From assembly GCA_033283335.1 (NCBI GenBank), contig JAWMQP010000001.1, positions 992,001 to 1,056,000 on the forward strand: a stretch of DNA of 64,000 bases, given 5' to 3'. This document shows, piece after piece, positions 25,857 to 34,578 of this stretch (the stretch's first letter is position 1; each line of letters opens with the position of its first letter). This DNA is from Pseudomaricurvus sp033283335 (GTDB taxonomy: Bacteria > Pseudomonadota > Gammaproteobacteria > Pseudomonadales > Cellvibrionaceae). Below the pieces are notes generated by a model. The model was not told the origin of the DNA and made no database searches. It worked only from the letters and a program-made list of their open reading frames with translations. The translations under genes and the position numbers were made by a program.

Positions 25857-26969
25857 CTACTGGACCTGATCAAATGCCCACTTAATCCAGGGCATCAACG
25901 CCTGCATATCGGCTACGTCAATCGTCGCCCCACCCCACAGACGCAAACCATCCGGCGCATCGCGGTAGGCACCGATATCATAGGCGACACCTTCCTGATC
26001 CAGCAGCTTCACCATTTTCTTGACCTGCTCGGCACTGGCATCCAGGGTCAGGCAGATACTGGTGTTGGACAGAGTTTCTTCGGTTTGCGCCAGGAAATGA
26101 ATCCAGTCATTGTCAGCCACAAACTGCTGCACCACCGCCAGGTTTTGCTGGGAGCGCTTGATCGCTTCAGCGGTACCGCCAATGCTGTCGATCCAGTTGA
26201 GGGCGTCGAGATAGTCCGCCACCGCCAGCATGGATGGAGTGTTGATGGTAGCGCCTTCGAAAATACCCTCAATCAGTTTTCCGCCCTTGGTCATGCGGAA
26301 GATCTTCGGCATAGGCCAGGGTGGCGTGTAGCTTTCCAGTCGCTCTACCGCACGGGGACTCAGGATCAGCATGCCATGGGCGCCTTCACCACCCAGCACT
26401 TTCTGCCAGGAGAAAGTCACCACATCCAGTTTTTCCCAGGGCATCTCCATGGCAAACACCGCCGAGGTGGCGTCGCAGATGGTCAGACCACCGCGATCGT
26501 CGGCAATCCAGTCGCCATTGGGCACCTTCACACCGGAAGTGGTACCGTTCCAGGTAAACACCACGTCGTGCTCGGGATTGACCTCAGACAGATCCGGCAG
26601 CTGGCCGTAATCTGCTGTCAAGGAACGTACATTCTCCAGCTTCAACTGCTTGGTGATGTCGCTGTACCAGCCAGAACCAAAGGACTCCCAGTGCACCACA
26701 TCCACCGGACGCGGTCCCAACAGGGACCACAGTGCCATCTCCACCGCTCCCGTATCAGACGCGGGGACCACACCCACTCGGTAACCTTCCGGCAAGCCCA
26801 GCAAGCTGGCGGTTTGCTCACAGGCCTGCTGCAACGCGGACTTGCCCAGCGTTGAACGGTGGGAGCGGCCCAGGGTACGCAAGTCCAGGGCGGTAACATC
26901 ATAGCCGGGACGCTTGCTGCAAGGGCCGGAGGAAAAATTAGGGTTAGCCGGTTTCAACTGAGGCTGCAT
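25857..26969 (-). CDS. serC: phosphoserine aminotransferase (alternative SerC class)
   Basis: A 370-residue class V aminotransferase that makes phosphoserine from phosphohydroxypyruvate and glutamate. The ATG at 26969 (MQPQLKPANPNFSSGPCSKR) is preferred to the frame's first start at 27074, which adds non-conserved residues. The PLP lysine is in VTFSWQKVLGGEGAHG. The N-terminal SSGPCSKRPGYD and GRSHRS differ from the E. coli-type SerC (which begins with an NFSAGPAxLP-like motif) and match the class common in alphaproteobacteria and some archaea. serA lies downstream, which supports the serine-pathway assignment. Confidence 0.92.
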   Translation of the reverse strand: MQPQLKPANPNFSSGPCSKRPGYDVTALDLRTLGRSHRSTLGKSALQQACEQTASLLGLPEGYRVGVVPASDTGAVEMALWSLLGPRPVDVVHWESFGSGWYSDITKQLKLENVRSLTADYGQLPDLSEVNPEHDVVFTWNGTTSGVKVPNGDWIADDRGGLTICDATSAVFAMEMPWEKLDVVTFSWQKVLGGEGAHGMLILSPRAVERLESYTPPWPMPKIFRMTKGGKLIEGIFEGATINTPSMLAVADYLDALNWIDSIGGTAEAIKRSQQNLAVVQQFVADNDWIHFLAQTEETLSNTSICLTLDASAEQVKKMVKLLDQEGVAYDIGAYRDAPDGLRLWGGATIDVADMQALMPWIKWAFDQVQ

Positions 26970-27064
26970 AGTGTGATCTCTTGGTTCGTTAGAAAGCACG
27001 AGTGATTTTGGGACCGGGATTATGCCAGCTTTGCCGCCACTGTGCAGTAGCTGCAAACTGCCGG

Positions 27065-27652
27065 CTAGCGCCAACCGTGAATCTGGCGTTTAATCACCTG
27101 CAGGGCACTCTCCGCCTGGGGCCCCACCCCCAGGCCATGCAGCGCAATAAGCCCCTGGGCCTGCAACAACAGATAGTCTGCCAACTCCTCAGTCGAATAG
27201 GACGCTGATATTTCCCCTAGGCCTTTGGCCCCTTCAATAACATCCGCCAAAGCCCCGCGCAGACGAAGAAACACCAGCCGAATACGCTCTACGACCTTTG
27301 GGTCACAAACACCTCCTTCCAACATGGCATTCTGCAAAAAGCAGCCGCCAACCTGATACTGGCCTCGCAAACCGCGGGACAGACTGTCGAAATAGGCCTC
27401 CAGCCGCCGCAGCCCATCTTCGGGTGGCTGCAAGGCGTGCAAAAGACGACCAAACACCTGCTCCTCATAGCGTTCTATCGCCCGCAGGAACATCGCCTGC
27501 TTGTCCCCAAAGGTGTTGTAGAGACTGAATCGATTGATGCCGAGCTCCTCCACCAGATCCTGCATGGAGGTGGCCTTATAGCCTTTGCGCCAAAACAGCA
27601 TCATGGCCTGTTGCAGCTTCTCGTCCGGATCAAATGCCAAAGGTCTCGCCAT
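27065..27652 (-). CDS. TetR family transcriptional regulator
   Basis: A 195-residue repressor-type protein. The N-terminal helix-turn-helix is TSMQDLVEELGINRFSLYNT within residues about 25-50, and the C-terminal ligand domain is helical. It starts with MARPLAFDPDEKLQQAM. It is divergent from two glutathione S-transferase genes, and an inverted repeat in the shared promoter region is a good operator candidate. The likely role is repression of those detoxification genes and of itself until an electrophilic ligand binds; the ligand is unknown. Confidence 0.9.
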   Translation of the reverse strand: MARPLAFDPDEKLQQAMMLFWRKGYKATSMQDLVEELGINRFSLYNTFGDKQAMFLRAIERYEEQVFGRLLHALQPPEDGLRRLEAYFDSLSRGLRGQYQVGGCFLQNAMLEGGVCDPKVVERIRLVFLRLRGALADVIEGAKGLGEISASYSTEELADYLLLQAQGLIALHGLGVGPQAESALQVIKRQIHGWR

Positions 27653-27700
27653 GGTGTGCTTCTTTCATAATGACTGCTGTGACCAAAGTGTACTGGATTA

Positions 27701-27746
27701 TTGACTGATTGTTTAGAAACCAACTACCATTTCTAACCAATCATTC
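27701..27746 (+). promoter_or_regulatory. predicted TetR operator overlapping the GST promoter
   Basis: GATTGTTTAGAAA (27707-27719) and TTTCTAACCAATC (27730-27742) are inverted copies matching at 12 of 13 positions, extendable to 15 of 17 over 27703-27746. A candidate promoter, TTGACT (27701-27706) and TACCAT (27725-27730, 18-base spacer), overlaps it, so a bound repressor would block transcription of the GST genes. Confidence 0.65.
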
Positions 27747-27798
27747 AGAATAAACCGGACCATACTCTGACCTCAGCCACCACTCAGGAAAAGTTCAC

Positions 27799-28407
27799 AT
27801 GAAAATCTACGAAGCCCACACCGCTCCCAACCCCCGTCGGGTCCGCATGTTTCTGGCCGAGAAAGGCATCGACATGGAATATGTACAACTGGACCTGGCC
27901 GCCGGCGACAACCTATCTAACGAAATGCGCGCCAAGAATCCCACCACCAAAATACCTTTCCTGGAGCTGGACGACGGTACCTGCATCGGCGAGACCCTGG
28001 CCATTTGTCGTTACTTTGAAGAAATCCAGCCCGAACCCCCGTTGATGGGTCGTAGCCCGCTGGAGAAAGCACAAGTGGAAATGTGGCAACGACGGGTCGA
28101 GTTTTATTTCATGCTGCCCATTGGCATGTGCTTCCAGCACACCACCGGCTATTTCAAGGATCGTATGACGCCGGTTCCCGAGTGGGGAACGGTGGCTGGT
28201 CAGAACGCCGTGGCCTACATGAAATCCCTGAACGACCACCTGGCCAACAATCGCTACCTGGTCGGTGATTATTTCAGCATCGCCGATATCAATTTGCTGT
28301 GTGCCCTGGATTTTGCCCGGGTGGTGAAAATCAAGCCCAGTGAGGAATACACCCACCTGCTGCGCTGGTATAAAGATGTCGCCAATCGTCCGTCCGCCAA
28401 AGCCTGA
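27799..28407 (+). CDS. glutathione S-transferase family protein
   Basis: A 202-residue GST. The thioredoxin-like N-domain runs MKIYEAHTAPNPRRVRMFLA to LELDDGTCIGETLAICRYF, with the cis-Pro region TTKIPFLEL and the glutathione gamma-glutamyl contact in GETLAI. The C-domain is helical and ends with DYFSIADINLLCALDFA, the N-capping box of GSTs. AGGAAAAG precedes the ATG. First gene of a two-GST unit that starts 13 bases before the next gene, divergent from the TetR regulator and probably under its control. Conjugation substrate unknown. Confidence 0.92.
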   Translation: MKIYEAHTAPNPRRVRMFLAEKGIDMEYVQLDLAAGDNLSNEMRAKNPTTKIPFLELDDGTCIGETLAICRYFEEIQPEPPLMGRSPLEKAQVEMWQRRVEFYFMLPIGMCFQHTTGYFKDRMTPVPEWGTVAGQNAVAYMKSLNDHLANNRYLVGDYFSIADINLLCALDFARVVKIKPSEEYTHLLRWYKDVANRPSAKA

Positions 28408-28420
28408 CCCTGGAGTGGTT

Positions 28421-29083
28421 ATGATTGATCTCTACACGGCCGCCACGCCTAACGGCCACAAAGCATCGGTCGCGCTGGAAGAAATGGCCCTTCCCTACCA
28501 ATTGCACACGGTAAACCTGGCGGAGGGGGAGCAAAAGCTACCCGACTTTCTGAGCATCTGCCCCAACGGTCGAATCCCGGCCATTGTCGATCGCGACAAT
28601 GGCAACTTTGCGGTGTTCGAATCCGGTGCCATCATGATTTATCTGGCGGAAAAAACCGGCATGTTTCTGCCCACCGATGCCCAAGGCCGCTCCCGGGTTA
28701 TCCAATGGCTAATGTTCCAGATGGGCGGTGTGGGCCCCATGATGGGCCAGGCCAATGTGTTCTACCGCTACTTTCCGGAAACCATTCAACCGGCCATAGA
28801 CCGCTACCAGAATGAAGTGCGGCGTCTGTTCAGTGTACTCGATGATCAACTGGCGAAAGAGGAATACCTCGCTGGCGATTACTCAATAGCGGATATGGCC
28901 AACTGGTGCTGGGTGCGAACCCACGAATGGTCCGGCGTAGAAGTTGAGGGATTGCCTCACTTGCAACGCTGGTTGCAGAACATTGGCGAGCGACCGGCAG
29001 CTCAGCGAGGCATCAACGTGCCACCACGACCGGAGATAAAAAAAGAGGAGTTTGTCAAAGGGGCCCGCAAGCTGCTTGTCTGA
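28421..29083 (+). CDS. glutathione S-transferase family protein (YfcG/YghU-like)
   Basis: A 220-residue GST of the Nu/YfcG-like type. The start MIDLYTAATPNGHKASVALE matches disulfide-bond oxidoreductase relatives, where a Thr/Asn near the N-terminus replaces the usual catalytic Tyr or Ser. PNGRIPAIVDRDNG and FESGAIMIYLAEKTG form the glutathione site. I start it at the ATG at 28421, preceded by TGGAGTGG; the frame extends upstream into the first GST gene. It lies 13 bases after that gene. E. coli relatives reduce disulfides with glutathione; the same is an inference here. Confidence 0.9.
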   Translation: MIDLYTAATPNGHKASVALEEMALPYQLHTVNLAEGEQKLPDFLSICPNGRIPAIVDRDNGNFAVFESGAIMIYLAEKTGMFLPTDAQGRSRVIQWLMFQMGGVGPMMGQANVFYRYFPETIQPAIDRYQNEVRRLFSVLDDQLAKEEYLAGDYSIADMANWCWVRTHEWSGVEVEGLPHLQRWLQNIGERPAAQRGINVPPRPEIKKEEFVKGARKLLV

Positions 29084-29116
29084 TCCAGGTGCCACTGTTG
29101 TTATGGTTGTTGATAC

Positions 29117-29144
29117 AAAAAGACCTGCTCAAGGCAGGTCTTTT
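29117..29144. terminator. bidirectional rho-independent terminator
   Basis: AAAAGACCTGC pairs with GCAGGTCTTTT around a five-base loop. It has T-runs in both directions and lies between the converging GST operon and the VOC gene. Confidence 0.9.
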
Positions 29145-29171
29145 GAGAGCTTAACGCTTGATGTGTAACAC

Positions 29172-29543
29172 TCAGCCCATTTGGAAGAAACACGCCTTGT
29201 TGCCATCCGGATCACGGAAATAAGCACCGTAGAACATATCCGGAATACGCTGGCCGGGCTCGCCTTCGCAGGTAGCACCCAGCTCCAGCGCCTTGTGGTA
29301 AAGCTTATCCACCATTTCTTTTGAGCCCGGGTTAAGAGCCACCATATTGCCATTACCAGGTACCGGCACTTCTTGATTGTAGGGAATGCAAACCGCAAGC
29401 ATGGGCTCTTCCATGGAACGCCCAATCATGGCGATGCGCCCCATATCAAACAACACTTTGCCACCGAGCTCGGCCAGCAATTCACTCCAGAAGGCCTTGG
29501 CCTTGTCCATGTCCTGAACACCCAGGGTAACGTATCCGATCAT
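29172..29543 (-). CDS. VOC (glyoxalase/dioxygenase-fold) family protein
   Basis: A 123-residue protein with two beta-alpha-beta-beta-beta units of the vicinal oxygen chelate fold: the N-terminal MIGYVTLGVQDMDKAKAFW and the C-terminal GAYFRDPDGNKACFFQMG. This form is typical of small glyoxalase-like proteins, and the substrate is not predictable. GGAGAG precedes the ATG. It is convergent with the GST operon, which fits a detoxification neighbourhood but does not prove a link. Confidence 0.88.
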   Translation of the reverse strand: MIGYVTLGVQDMDKAKAFWSELLAELGGKVLFDMGRIAMIGRSMEEPMLAVCIPYNQEVPVPGNGNMVALNPGSKEMVDKLYHKALELGATCEGEPGQRIPDMFYGAYFRDPDGNKACFFQMG

Positions 29544-29701
29544 AATAACTCTCTCCAGCTTATGAATCTTGTTAATCCGGCCAATGACCGGCGTAGCGGA
29601 ACCACTATACCCTGTTCCCCTTCACCTGGGCAGGAAGATTTTCACCATCGCTGCCGGCTGGCCTCGACGAACTCGACCTCGGCGAAATCCGCTGAAACAG
29701 C

Positions 29702-30841
29702 TCAAAAACGCTCCACCACCAGTCGCTGCCACAAGCGTTCACGGCTGTCGAGAATTTCCCGCGAGGGGGTGTTACTCAACCAGGTATTGTTAATCGTGTC
29801 CGCCTGCATATAAATATTGGGATCGTTACGCATTGCGCTATCCACCATTGGTGTCGCTGCGCTATTGGCATTGGCATAGCGGGCATAATTCGACACCTGT
29901 GCAATCACTTCAGGACGCATCAGAAAATTGAGAAATTTATGGGCATTTTGCGGGTGAGCGGCCTGGGCCGGTATGGCCAGGGTATCGATCCACAGGGCCG
30001 TGCCTTCACTGGGTATGACATACTTGAGCTTTACTTTTGAATTCAATTCAGCCGCACGCTCTCGCGCAAAGTCGACATCACCGCTCCACGCCAGGGTCAC
30101 GCAAATTTTTCCGGTGGCCAGATCATCGATGTAATCACTGGAATCGAAAGAAGAGATAAAGGGGCGAATTTTCGCCAGTAGATTGGCCACTTGATACTGG
30201 TGAGCCTTTTTATCACTCTTGGGATCATACCCCAGATACTTCAAACTGATGTCAAAGATATCTTCCTGTGAGCCCAGTAGGTTAATGCCACAGTCCGCAA
30301 ACTGTGCCATAAACTCAGGGTCAAAAAAGCTGTCCCAAGTAGCCAGCGCACGGTCATCACCCAACTGGTTTACGATTTGATTGACGTTGTAGCCAATACC
30401 GACACTGCCCCACAAGTAAGGAATGGCATGGCGATTTTGAGGGTCGTAGGTGGCCATCTTCTCCTGCAAGGCGGGATCCAGGTGTTGCAGGTTAGGCAGC
30501 CACTCCTGTTTCAGGGGCATCAACGCTCCGCGCTGCAAATGCATGGGTAAAAACTCACCGCTGGGCCCGATGACATCCAGGTCGGCCGACGCGGACGCCA
30601 GCTTGCGGTTCAGTTCTTCGTTACTCTCATAGGTCTGATAATTGACCTTGATACCGGTTTCACGCTCAAACTGCTGCAGCAACTCGTCGGTGATGTAATC
30701 AGTCCAGTTGTAGACATTCAACACCGGCTCTTCTGCCCTTAACGGGCTGACCATTACAGCGATCATAGCTACGGTCATAGCTACAGTCTTAAATACAGCA
30801 ACAACCATCACGGTCACCTGCCCCCAGAATCTTTTCAGCAT
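29702..30841 (-). CDS. polyamine-type ABC transporter substrate-binding protein (PotF/SpuD-like)
   Basis: A 379-residue periplasmic binding protein. The signal peptide (VAMTVAMIAVMVSPLRA) is followed by the family start EPVLNVYNWTDYITDELLQQ, the stretch KVNYQTYESNEELNRKLA and the YLWGSVGIGYNV segment, all typical of putrescine/spermidine-binding proteins. I start it at 30841 behind GGGGGGAT; the frame could begin 11 codons earlier. No permease or ATPase genes lie nearby, so it is an orphan that may serve a transporter elsewhere or act as a sensor. Its C-terminal Trp-rich end is normal. Confidence 0.9.
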   Translation of the reverse strand: MLKRFWGQVTVMVVAVFKTVAMTVAMIAVMVSPLRAEEPVLNVYNWTDYITDELLQQFERETGIKVNYQTYESNEELNRKLASASADLDVIGPSGEFLPMHLQRGALMPLKQEWLPNLQHLDPALQEKMATYDPQNRHAIPYLWGSVGIGYNVNQIVNQLGDDRALATWDSFFDPEFMAQFADCGINLLGSQEDIFDISLKYLGYDPKSDKKAHQYQVANLLAKIRPFISSFDSSDYIDDLATGKICVTLAWSGDVDFARERAAELNSKVKLKYVIPSEGTALWIDTLAIPAQAAHPQNAHKFLNFLMRPEVIAQVSNYARYANANSAATPMVDSAMRNDPNIYMQADTINNTWLSNTPSREILDSRERLWQRLVVERF

Positions 30842-31090
30842 ACATCCCCCCACAAGATCCGTGATAGCGCTCACTAAAGTAGGCCGGGATTATTCTAAAA
30901 ACCGAATGGAAGCTCAAGTAATACGGTGGGCAAAGTTAGCTATTGGCCACTTTTTACGCCACATGCCATTCTTGGCACCCAAAAATTATCAGGGAGCAGA
31001 CTCGATGGATAGAGCACAGGCATTGCGCTCACCCTCAGGAACAGTAGAATGCCATCATCATCAGCTATGAAATTCTGCAGTTTTTGAACT
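30842..31090. other. divergent intergenic region
   Basis: About 250 bases between the binding-protein gene and the AraC-type gene. It should hold both promoters. I see no clear hexamer pair, inverted repeat or terminator. Confidence 0.4.
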
Positions 31091-32272
31091 ATGGAAATCA
31101 GCCTGCATCTGCTTAGCCTGATTATTTTCTGCGGAATCACAACCGGGTCGATTCTGGCGCTGCAGCTGTGGCTATTTCCCTGGGGAAATCGTCGTGCCAA
31201 TCAAGTACTGAGCCTGCATCTGGCCACTTGTACCATTCTGGCCGTGGCGTTTGTCTTTTGTCTTGAGCGCCCAGACCTGGCTGTCAACTTCCATATCATT
31301 TTTTCCCTGCAACTGCTCGTCGGTCCGTTGATGTATTTCTATACCCGGCTAATGACCGAAACCGATTTTCACTGGCACAAGCAACATTTCTGGCATACCC
31401 TGCCGGCCCTGTTGATGGCACTGGTGTGGCAGCTGCAACTGCCTCTTAAGCCCGACGGCCTGGTCAACCAGACTTGCGTCAACTCCGAGGCGTGCGACCT
31501 GCTTTATCGCAGCCGCTCCATCCATCGCTGGTCGACCTACCTCTCTCTCACTGCCTATGCCATTGCCAGCTTGCGATTACTGCAGCCATACCTGCAACGC
31601 CTAAAAAAGCAGCTCTCAGCCATTGAAGAAGTGAATCTGAGCTGGCTGAAAGTACTGATCGCCTTCCAGCTGACCATCATCCTGCTGGCAATTGTGCTGG
31701 AGTTCCGATCCCTGTTAATCATCGACAGCTGGACCCCCGGGTTGCTGATGTCCCTGTCCCCGCTCATCCTGGCGATACTGATGGGCTGGTTTGGACTGCA
31801 GCAACGCAACATTCAGATCACCGAACTCCCCAGTGTTCTGGAACCCGAAACCGAAGCGGCAAACAATACCGACAGCCAGAAGTACCAAACCAGCAGCCTG
31901 TCGACAGACCGGGGCGAAGCCATCTGGCGCCTGCTGCAAAGGACCATGGAACAAGAACACCCCTACCTGGAACCGGGCTTGAAAATTGCCGACCTGGCTG
32001 ACCGAATGGGCATCCCCAGTCACCACTTGTCCGAAGTGCTCAATGGCTATGCCCAGCAGTCCTTTTACGATTTCATCAATCACTACCGGGTGAACGATGC
32101 CGCCCGTCAGTTACGTGACCCTGGCCTACGGCACCTGTCCGTAACTGATATCGGTCTGCAAGCGGGTTTCAATTCAAATTCCGCCTACTTTACCCACTTC
32201 AAAAAGCGTCATCACCAGACCCCCAGACAGTATCGCCAACAAGCCCTGTCCCAGCTTCCAGTCGACCAGTAA
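31091..32272 (+). CDS. membrane-anchored AraC family transcriptional regulator
   Basis: A 393-residue protein. Residues about 1-235 contain around seven hydrophobic segments (for example LLSLIIFCGITTGSILAL, GLLMSLSPLILAILMGWF), suggesting an integral membrane sensor. The C-terminal 100 residues form an AraC-type double helix-turn-helix: LKIADLADRMGIPSHHLSEV and the conserved VTDIGLQAGFNSNSAYFTHF then KKRHHQTPRQYRQQ. Its stop is eight bases from that of the convergent M13 peptidase. Targets and signal are unknown. No clear ribosome binding site precedes the ATG. Confidence 0.88.
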   Translation: MEISLHLLSLIIFCGITTGSILALQLWLFPWGNRRANQVLSLHLATCTILAVAFVFCLERPDLAVNFHIIFSLQLLVGPLMYFYTRLMTETDFHWHKQHFWHTLPALLMALVWQLQLPLKPDGLVNQTCVNSEACDLLYRSRSIHRWSTYLSLTAYAIASLRLLQPYLQRLKKQLSAIEEVNLSWLKVLIAFQLTIILLAIVLEFRSLLIIDSWTPGLLMSLSPLILAILMGWFGLQQRNIQITELPSVLEPETEAANNTDSQKYQTSSLSTDRGEAIWRLLQRTMEQEHPYLEPGLKIADLADRMGIPSHHLSEVLNGYAQQSFYDFINHYRVNDAARQLRDPGLRHLSVTDIGLQAGFNSNSAYFTHFKKRHHQTPRQYRQQALSQLPVDQ

Positions 32273-32280
32273 TCAATGTC

Positions 32281-34383
32281 CTACCAGATATGAACTCTAT
32301 CTGCCGGCGGCAGATAGAGTTCATCATCGGACTCAACGTTAAACGCTCGATACCAGTCATCCATATTGCGCACCACCCCATTGACCCGATATTCGCCTGG
32401 GCTGTGGGGGTCGGACAGCAGCTGCTTGCGCAGCGTATCCTCGGTGCTCAACTGACGCCAGATCTGCGCCCAGCCCATAAAGAACCGCTGCTCACCGGTA
32501 AAGCCATCCAGCACCGGTGCACGACCATCATATTCCTTGTCCACAAATTCCAGATACGCGGTATGGGCAATCGACAGGCCGCCGAGATCGCCGATGTTCT
32601 CACCCAAGGTTAACTGCCCACTGACATGGGTGCCTGGTAGCGGTTCATAGGCATCGTACTGAGCCACCAATTTCGAAGTGCGAGATTCAAAGTCCGCCCG
32701 GGTCGACTCGGTCCACCAGTCACGCAGCACCCCCTTGCCGTCGGAACGACTGCCCTGGTCATCAAAACCATGGCCCATTTCATGGCCAATAACACCGCCA
32801 ATCGCGGCAAAATTTACGGCAGGGTCGGCATTGGGGTCGAAGAACGGCGGTTGCAGAATCGCCGCCGGAAACACAATTTCATTGCTGGTGGAAGAATAGT
32901 AGGCGTTCACTGTCTGCGGTGACATGCCCCACTCCCAGTCGCGCCGGGGCTCGTGCAACTTGGCCCGCTCATCGGCCATGTGCCACTCGACCGCGCGCCG
33001 GTAATTACCCAGCAAGTCATCCGATTGAATGTTCAGGTTGCTGTAGTCTTTCCATTTATCCGGGTAGGCAATCTTGGCGGTAAAGCCGTCCAGCTTGGCG
33101 TAGGCTTCGCGCCTGGTCGCCTCATCCATCCAGGTGGAGGCCGCAATGCGCGAGCGAAAAGCCTCGCGAATATAGGGAATGTAACTCTCCATTTCGGTTT
33201 TACTGCTGGCCGGGAAATACTGCTCGACATAGAGCTCGCCCAGCAGCTCGCCGAGTAAACTATTGACCAGGTTCAAACCACGATAAGGCCGGTCTCGCTG
33301 TTCATCGATACCTTCCAATTGCCCACCGTAAAAGGCGAAGCGGGCATCGGCAAAGGCTTTCGGTAAAAACGGGGCACAGTTGTCGATAAAGTGAAACGCC
33401 AGGTACGAGCGCAAGACATCAATGGGTGTTTTCGCCAGCAGCAACGCCGAGGCCTGAATGGCGCTGTCGGTATTAACAACAAACCGGTCTTCGCCGTCCA
33501 CCTGATACTCATTCAGAAATGCCGGCCAATCGAAACCAGGCGCGAACTCCAGCAGTTGCTCACGGGTCATTGGGTGAAAGTTTTTCAAACGGTCGCGCTG
33601 TTGTTCCGGTGTCCACTGTACCTTGGCCAACTCGGTTTCAAACGCCAGCACGGCTTCGGCCCGCTCACGCGGGCGATCTATGCCGCTGCGCTGAAACACG
33701 CTCTGCATATAGTCCAGGTAAGCCGCACGGATTTTCACAAACGGTTCCTTGTCGCGTAAATAATACGCCCGCTCCGGCAGCCCCAAACCGGACTGGTACA
33801 GCATCAAGACATATTGCTCGGGTTTTTTCGGGTCAAGCCCTACACCAATGCCCACGGTAGATGCATGCAACGGTTTCGCCATCCAGCGGGCGATTTGTTC
33901 ATAGTTCTGGCTCTGCAGAATGGCATTTATTTCATCTTGTATCGGCGCCAGCCCACGTGATTCAATCGTCGCCTCATCCATATAGCTCAGATACAGGTCG
34001 CGTACCTGGTTGCCGGTTTGCCCCTTGTCCAGGGTGCCCGCCTGCAATTGCTCCAGAATGGTTTGCAACTGCTGTTCAGTGCGAAGAAATACTTCCGTAA
34101 ATGAATTAAAGCGCGACATGCCCTTGGGCAATTGAGCGGTTTTCAACCAACCGTCGTTAACATAACGGTAAAAATCATCGCCCGGCTCGGTGGTTTGAGC
34201 AATGTGGTGGGTTTGAATCCCCCACTCGCCCAACTGGGCTTTTCTCGACAGTTCGGCTTTCCCCGTGGGATTGTTAGACGGTCCCGCTTGCTCTTCAACA
34301 GACGGCTGCGAGCAGCCCGCCACCACCAGACAAATTCCAAGGGAAGCTGGCGCCAACCAGCGACCAATAGCAGACATCTCCAT
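32281..34383 (-). CDS. M13 family (neprilysin-like) zinc metallopeptidase lipoprotein
   Basis: A 700-residue secreted peptidase. The N-terminal signal ends in a lipobox (LVVAGCSQPS), predicting attachment to the envelope. After an M13 N-domain (GDDFYRYVNDGWLKT) come the zinc site VIGHEMGHGFDDQG, the third ligand in LGENIGDLGGLSIA, the substrate-binding NAYYSSTSNEIVFPAAIL, and the usual YRVNGVVRNMDDWYRAF with a final Trp. These enzymes cut short peptides. The length is standard. The ATG at 34377 is a possible alternative start. Convergent with the AraC gene. Confidence 0.95.
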   Translation of the reverse strand: MEMSAIGRWLAPASLGICLVVAGCSQPSVEEQAGPSNNPTGKAELSRKAQLGEWGIQTHHIAQTTEPGDDFYRYVNDGWLKTAQLPKGMSRFNSFTEVFLRTEQQLQTILEQLQAGTLDKGQTGNQVRDLYLSYMDEATIESRGLAPIQDEINAILQSQNYEQIARWMAKPLHASTVGIGVGLDPKKPEQYVLMLYQSGLGLPERAYYLRDKEPFVKIRAAYLDYMQSVFQRSGIDRPRERAEAVLAFETELAKVQWTPEQQRDRLKNFHPMTREQLLEFAPGFDWPAFLNEYQVDGEDRFVVNTDSAIQASALLLAKTPIDVLRSYLAFHFIDNCAPFLPKAFADARFAFYGGQLEGIDEQRDRPYRGLNLVNSLLGELLGELYVEQYFPASSKTEMESYIPYIREAFRSRIAASTWMDEATRREAYAKLDGFTAKIAYPDKWKDYSNLNIQSDDLLGNYRRAVEWHMADERAKLHEPRRDWEWGMSPQTVNAYYSSTSNEIVFPAAILQPPFFDPNADPAVNFAAIGGVIGHEMGHGFDDQGSRSDGKGVLRDWWTESTRADFESRTSKLVAQYDAYEPLPGTHVSGQLTLGENIGDLGGLSIAHTAYLEFVDKEYDGRAPVLDGFTGEQRFFMGWAQIWRQLSTEDTLRKQLLSDPHSPGEYRVNGVVRNMDDWYRAFNVESDDELYLPPADRVHIW

Positions 34384-34513
34384 GCATTTTCGCCTTTTAC
34401 ATCAATTCGACATTCACAGGGCCCACGAAAACGTGAGCGCAAGCGAAATTAGACCACGAAACTGAAAATCCATTCCCCGACGGCCGGCCTGCAGGTTTTC
34501 GCTATGTAACTAA

Positions 34514-34537
34514 CAAAAAAGGGGCCTTGCGGCCCCG
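34514..34537 (-). terminator. rho-independent terminator of the TonB-dependent receptor gene
   Basis: GGGGCC and GGCCCC form a stem with a TTGC loop, followed on the minus strand by six T residues (A-run 34515-34520). It lies about 40 bases after the receptor stop. Confidence 0.85.
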
Positions 34538-34578
34538 TAAATTAAACTTTCAACAGATAGTTTAAAGGTTGGAGAGAA

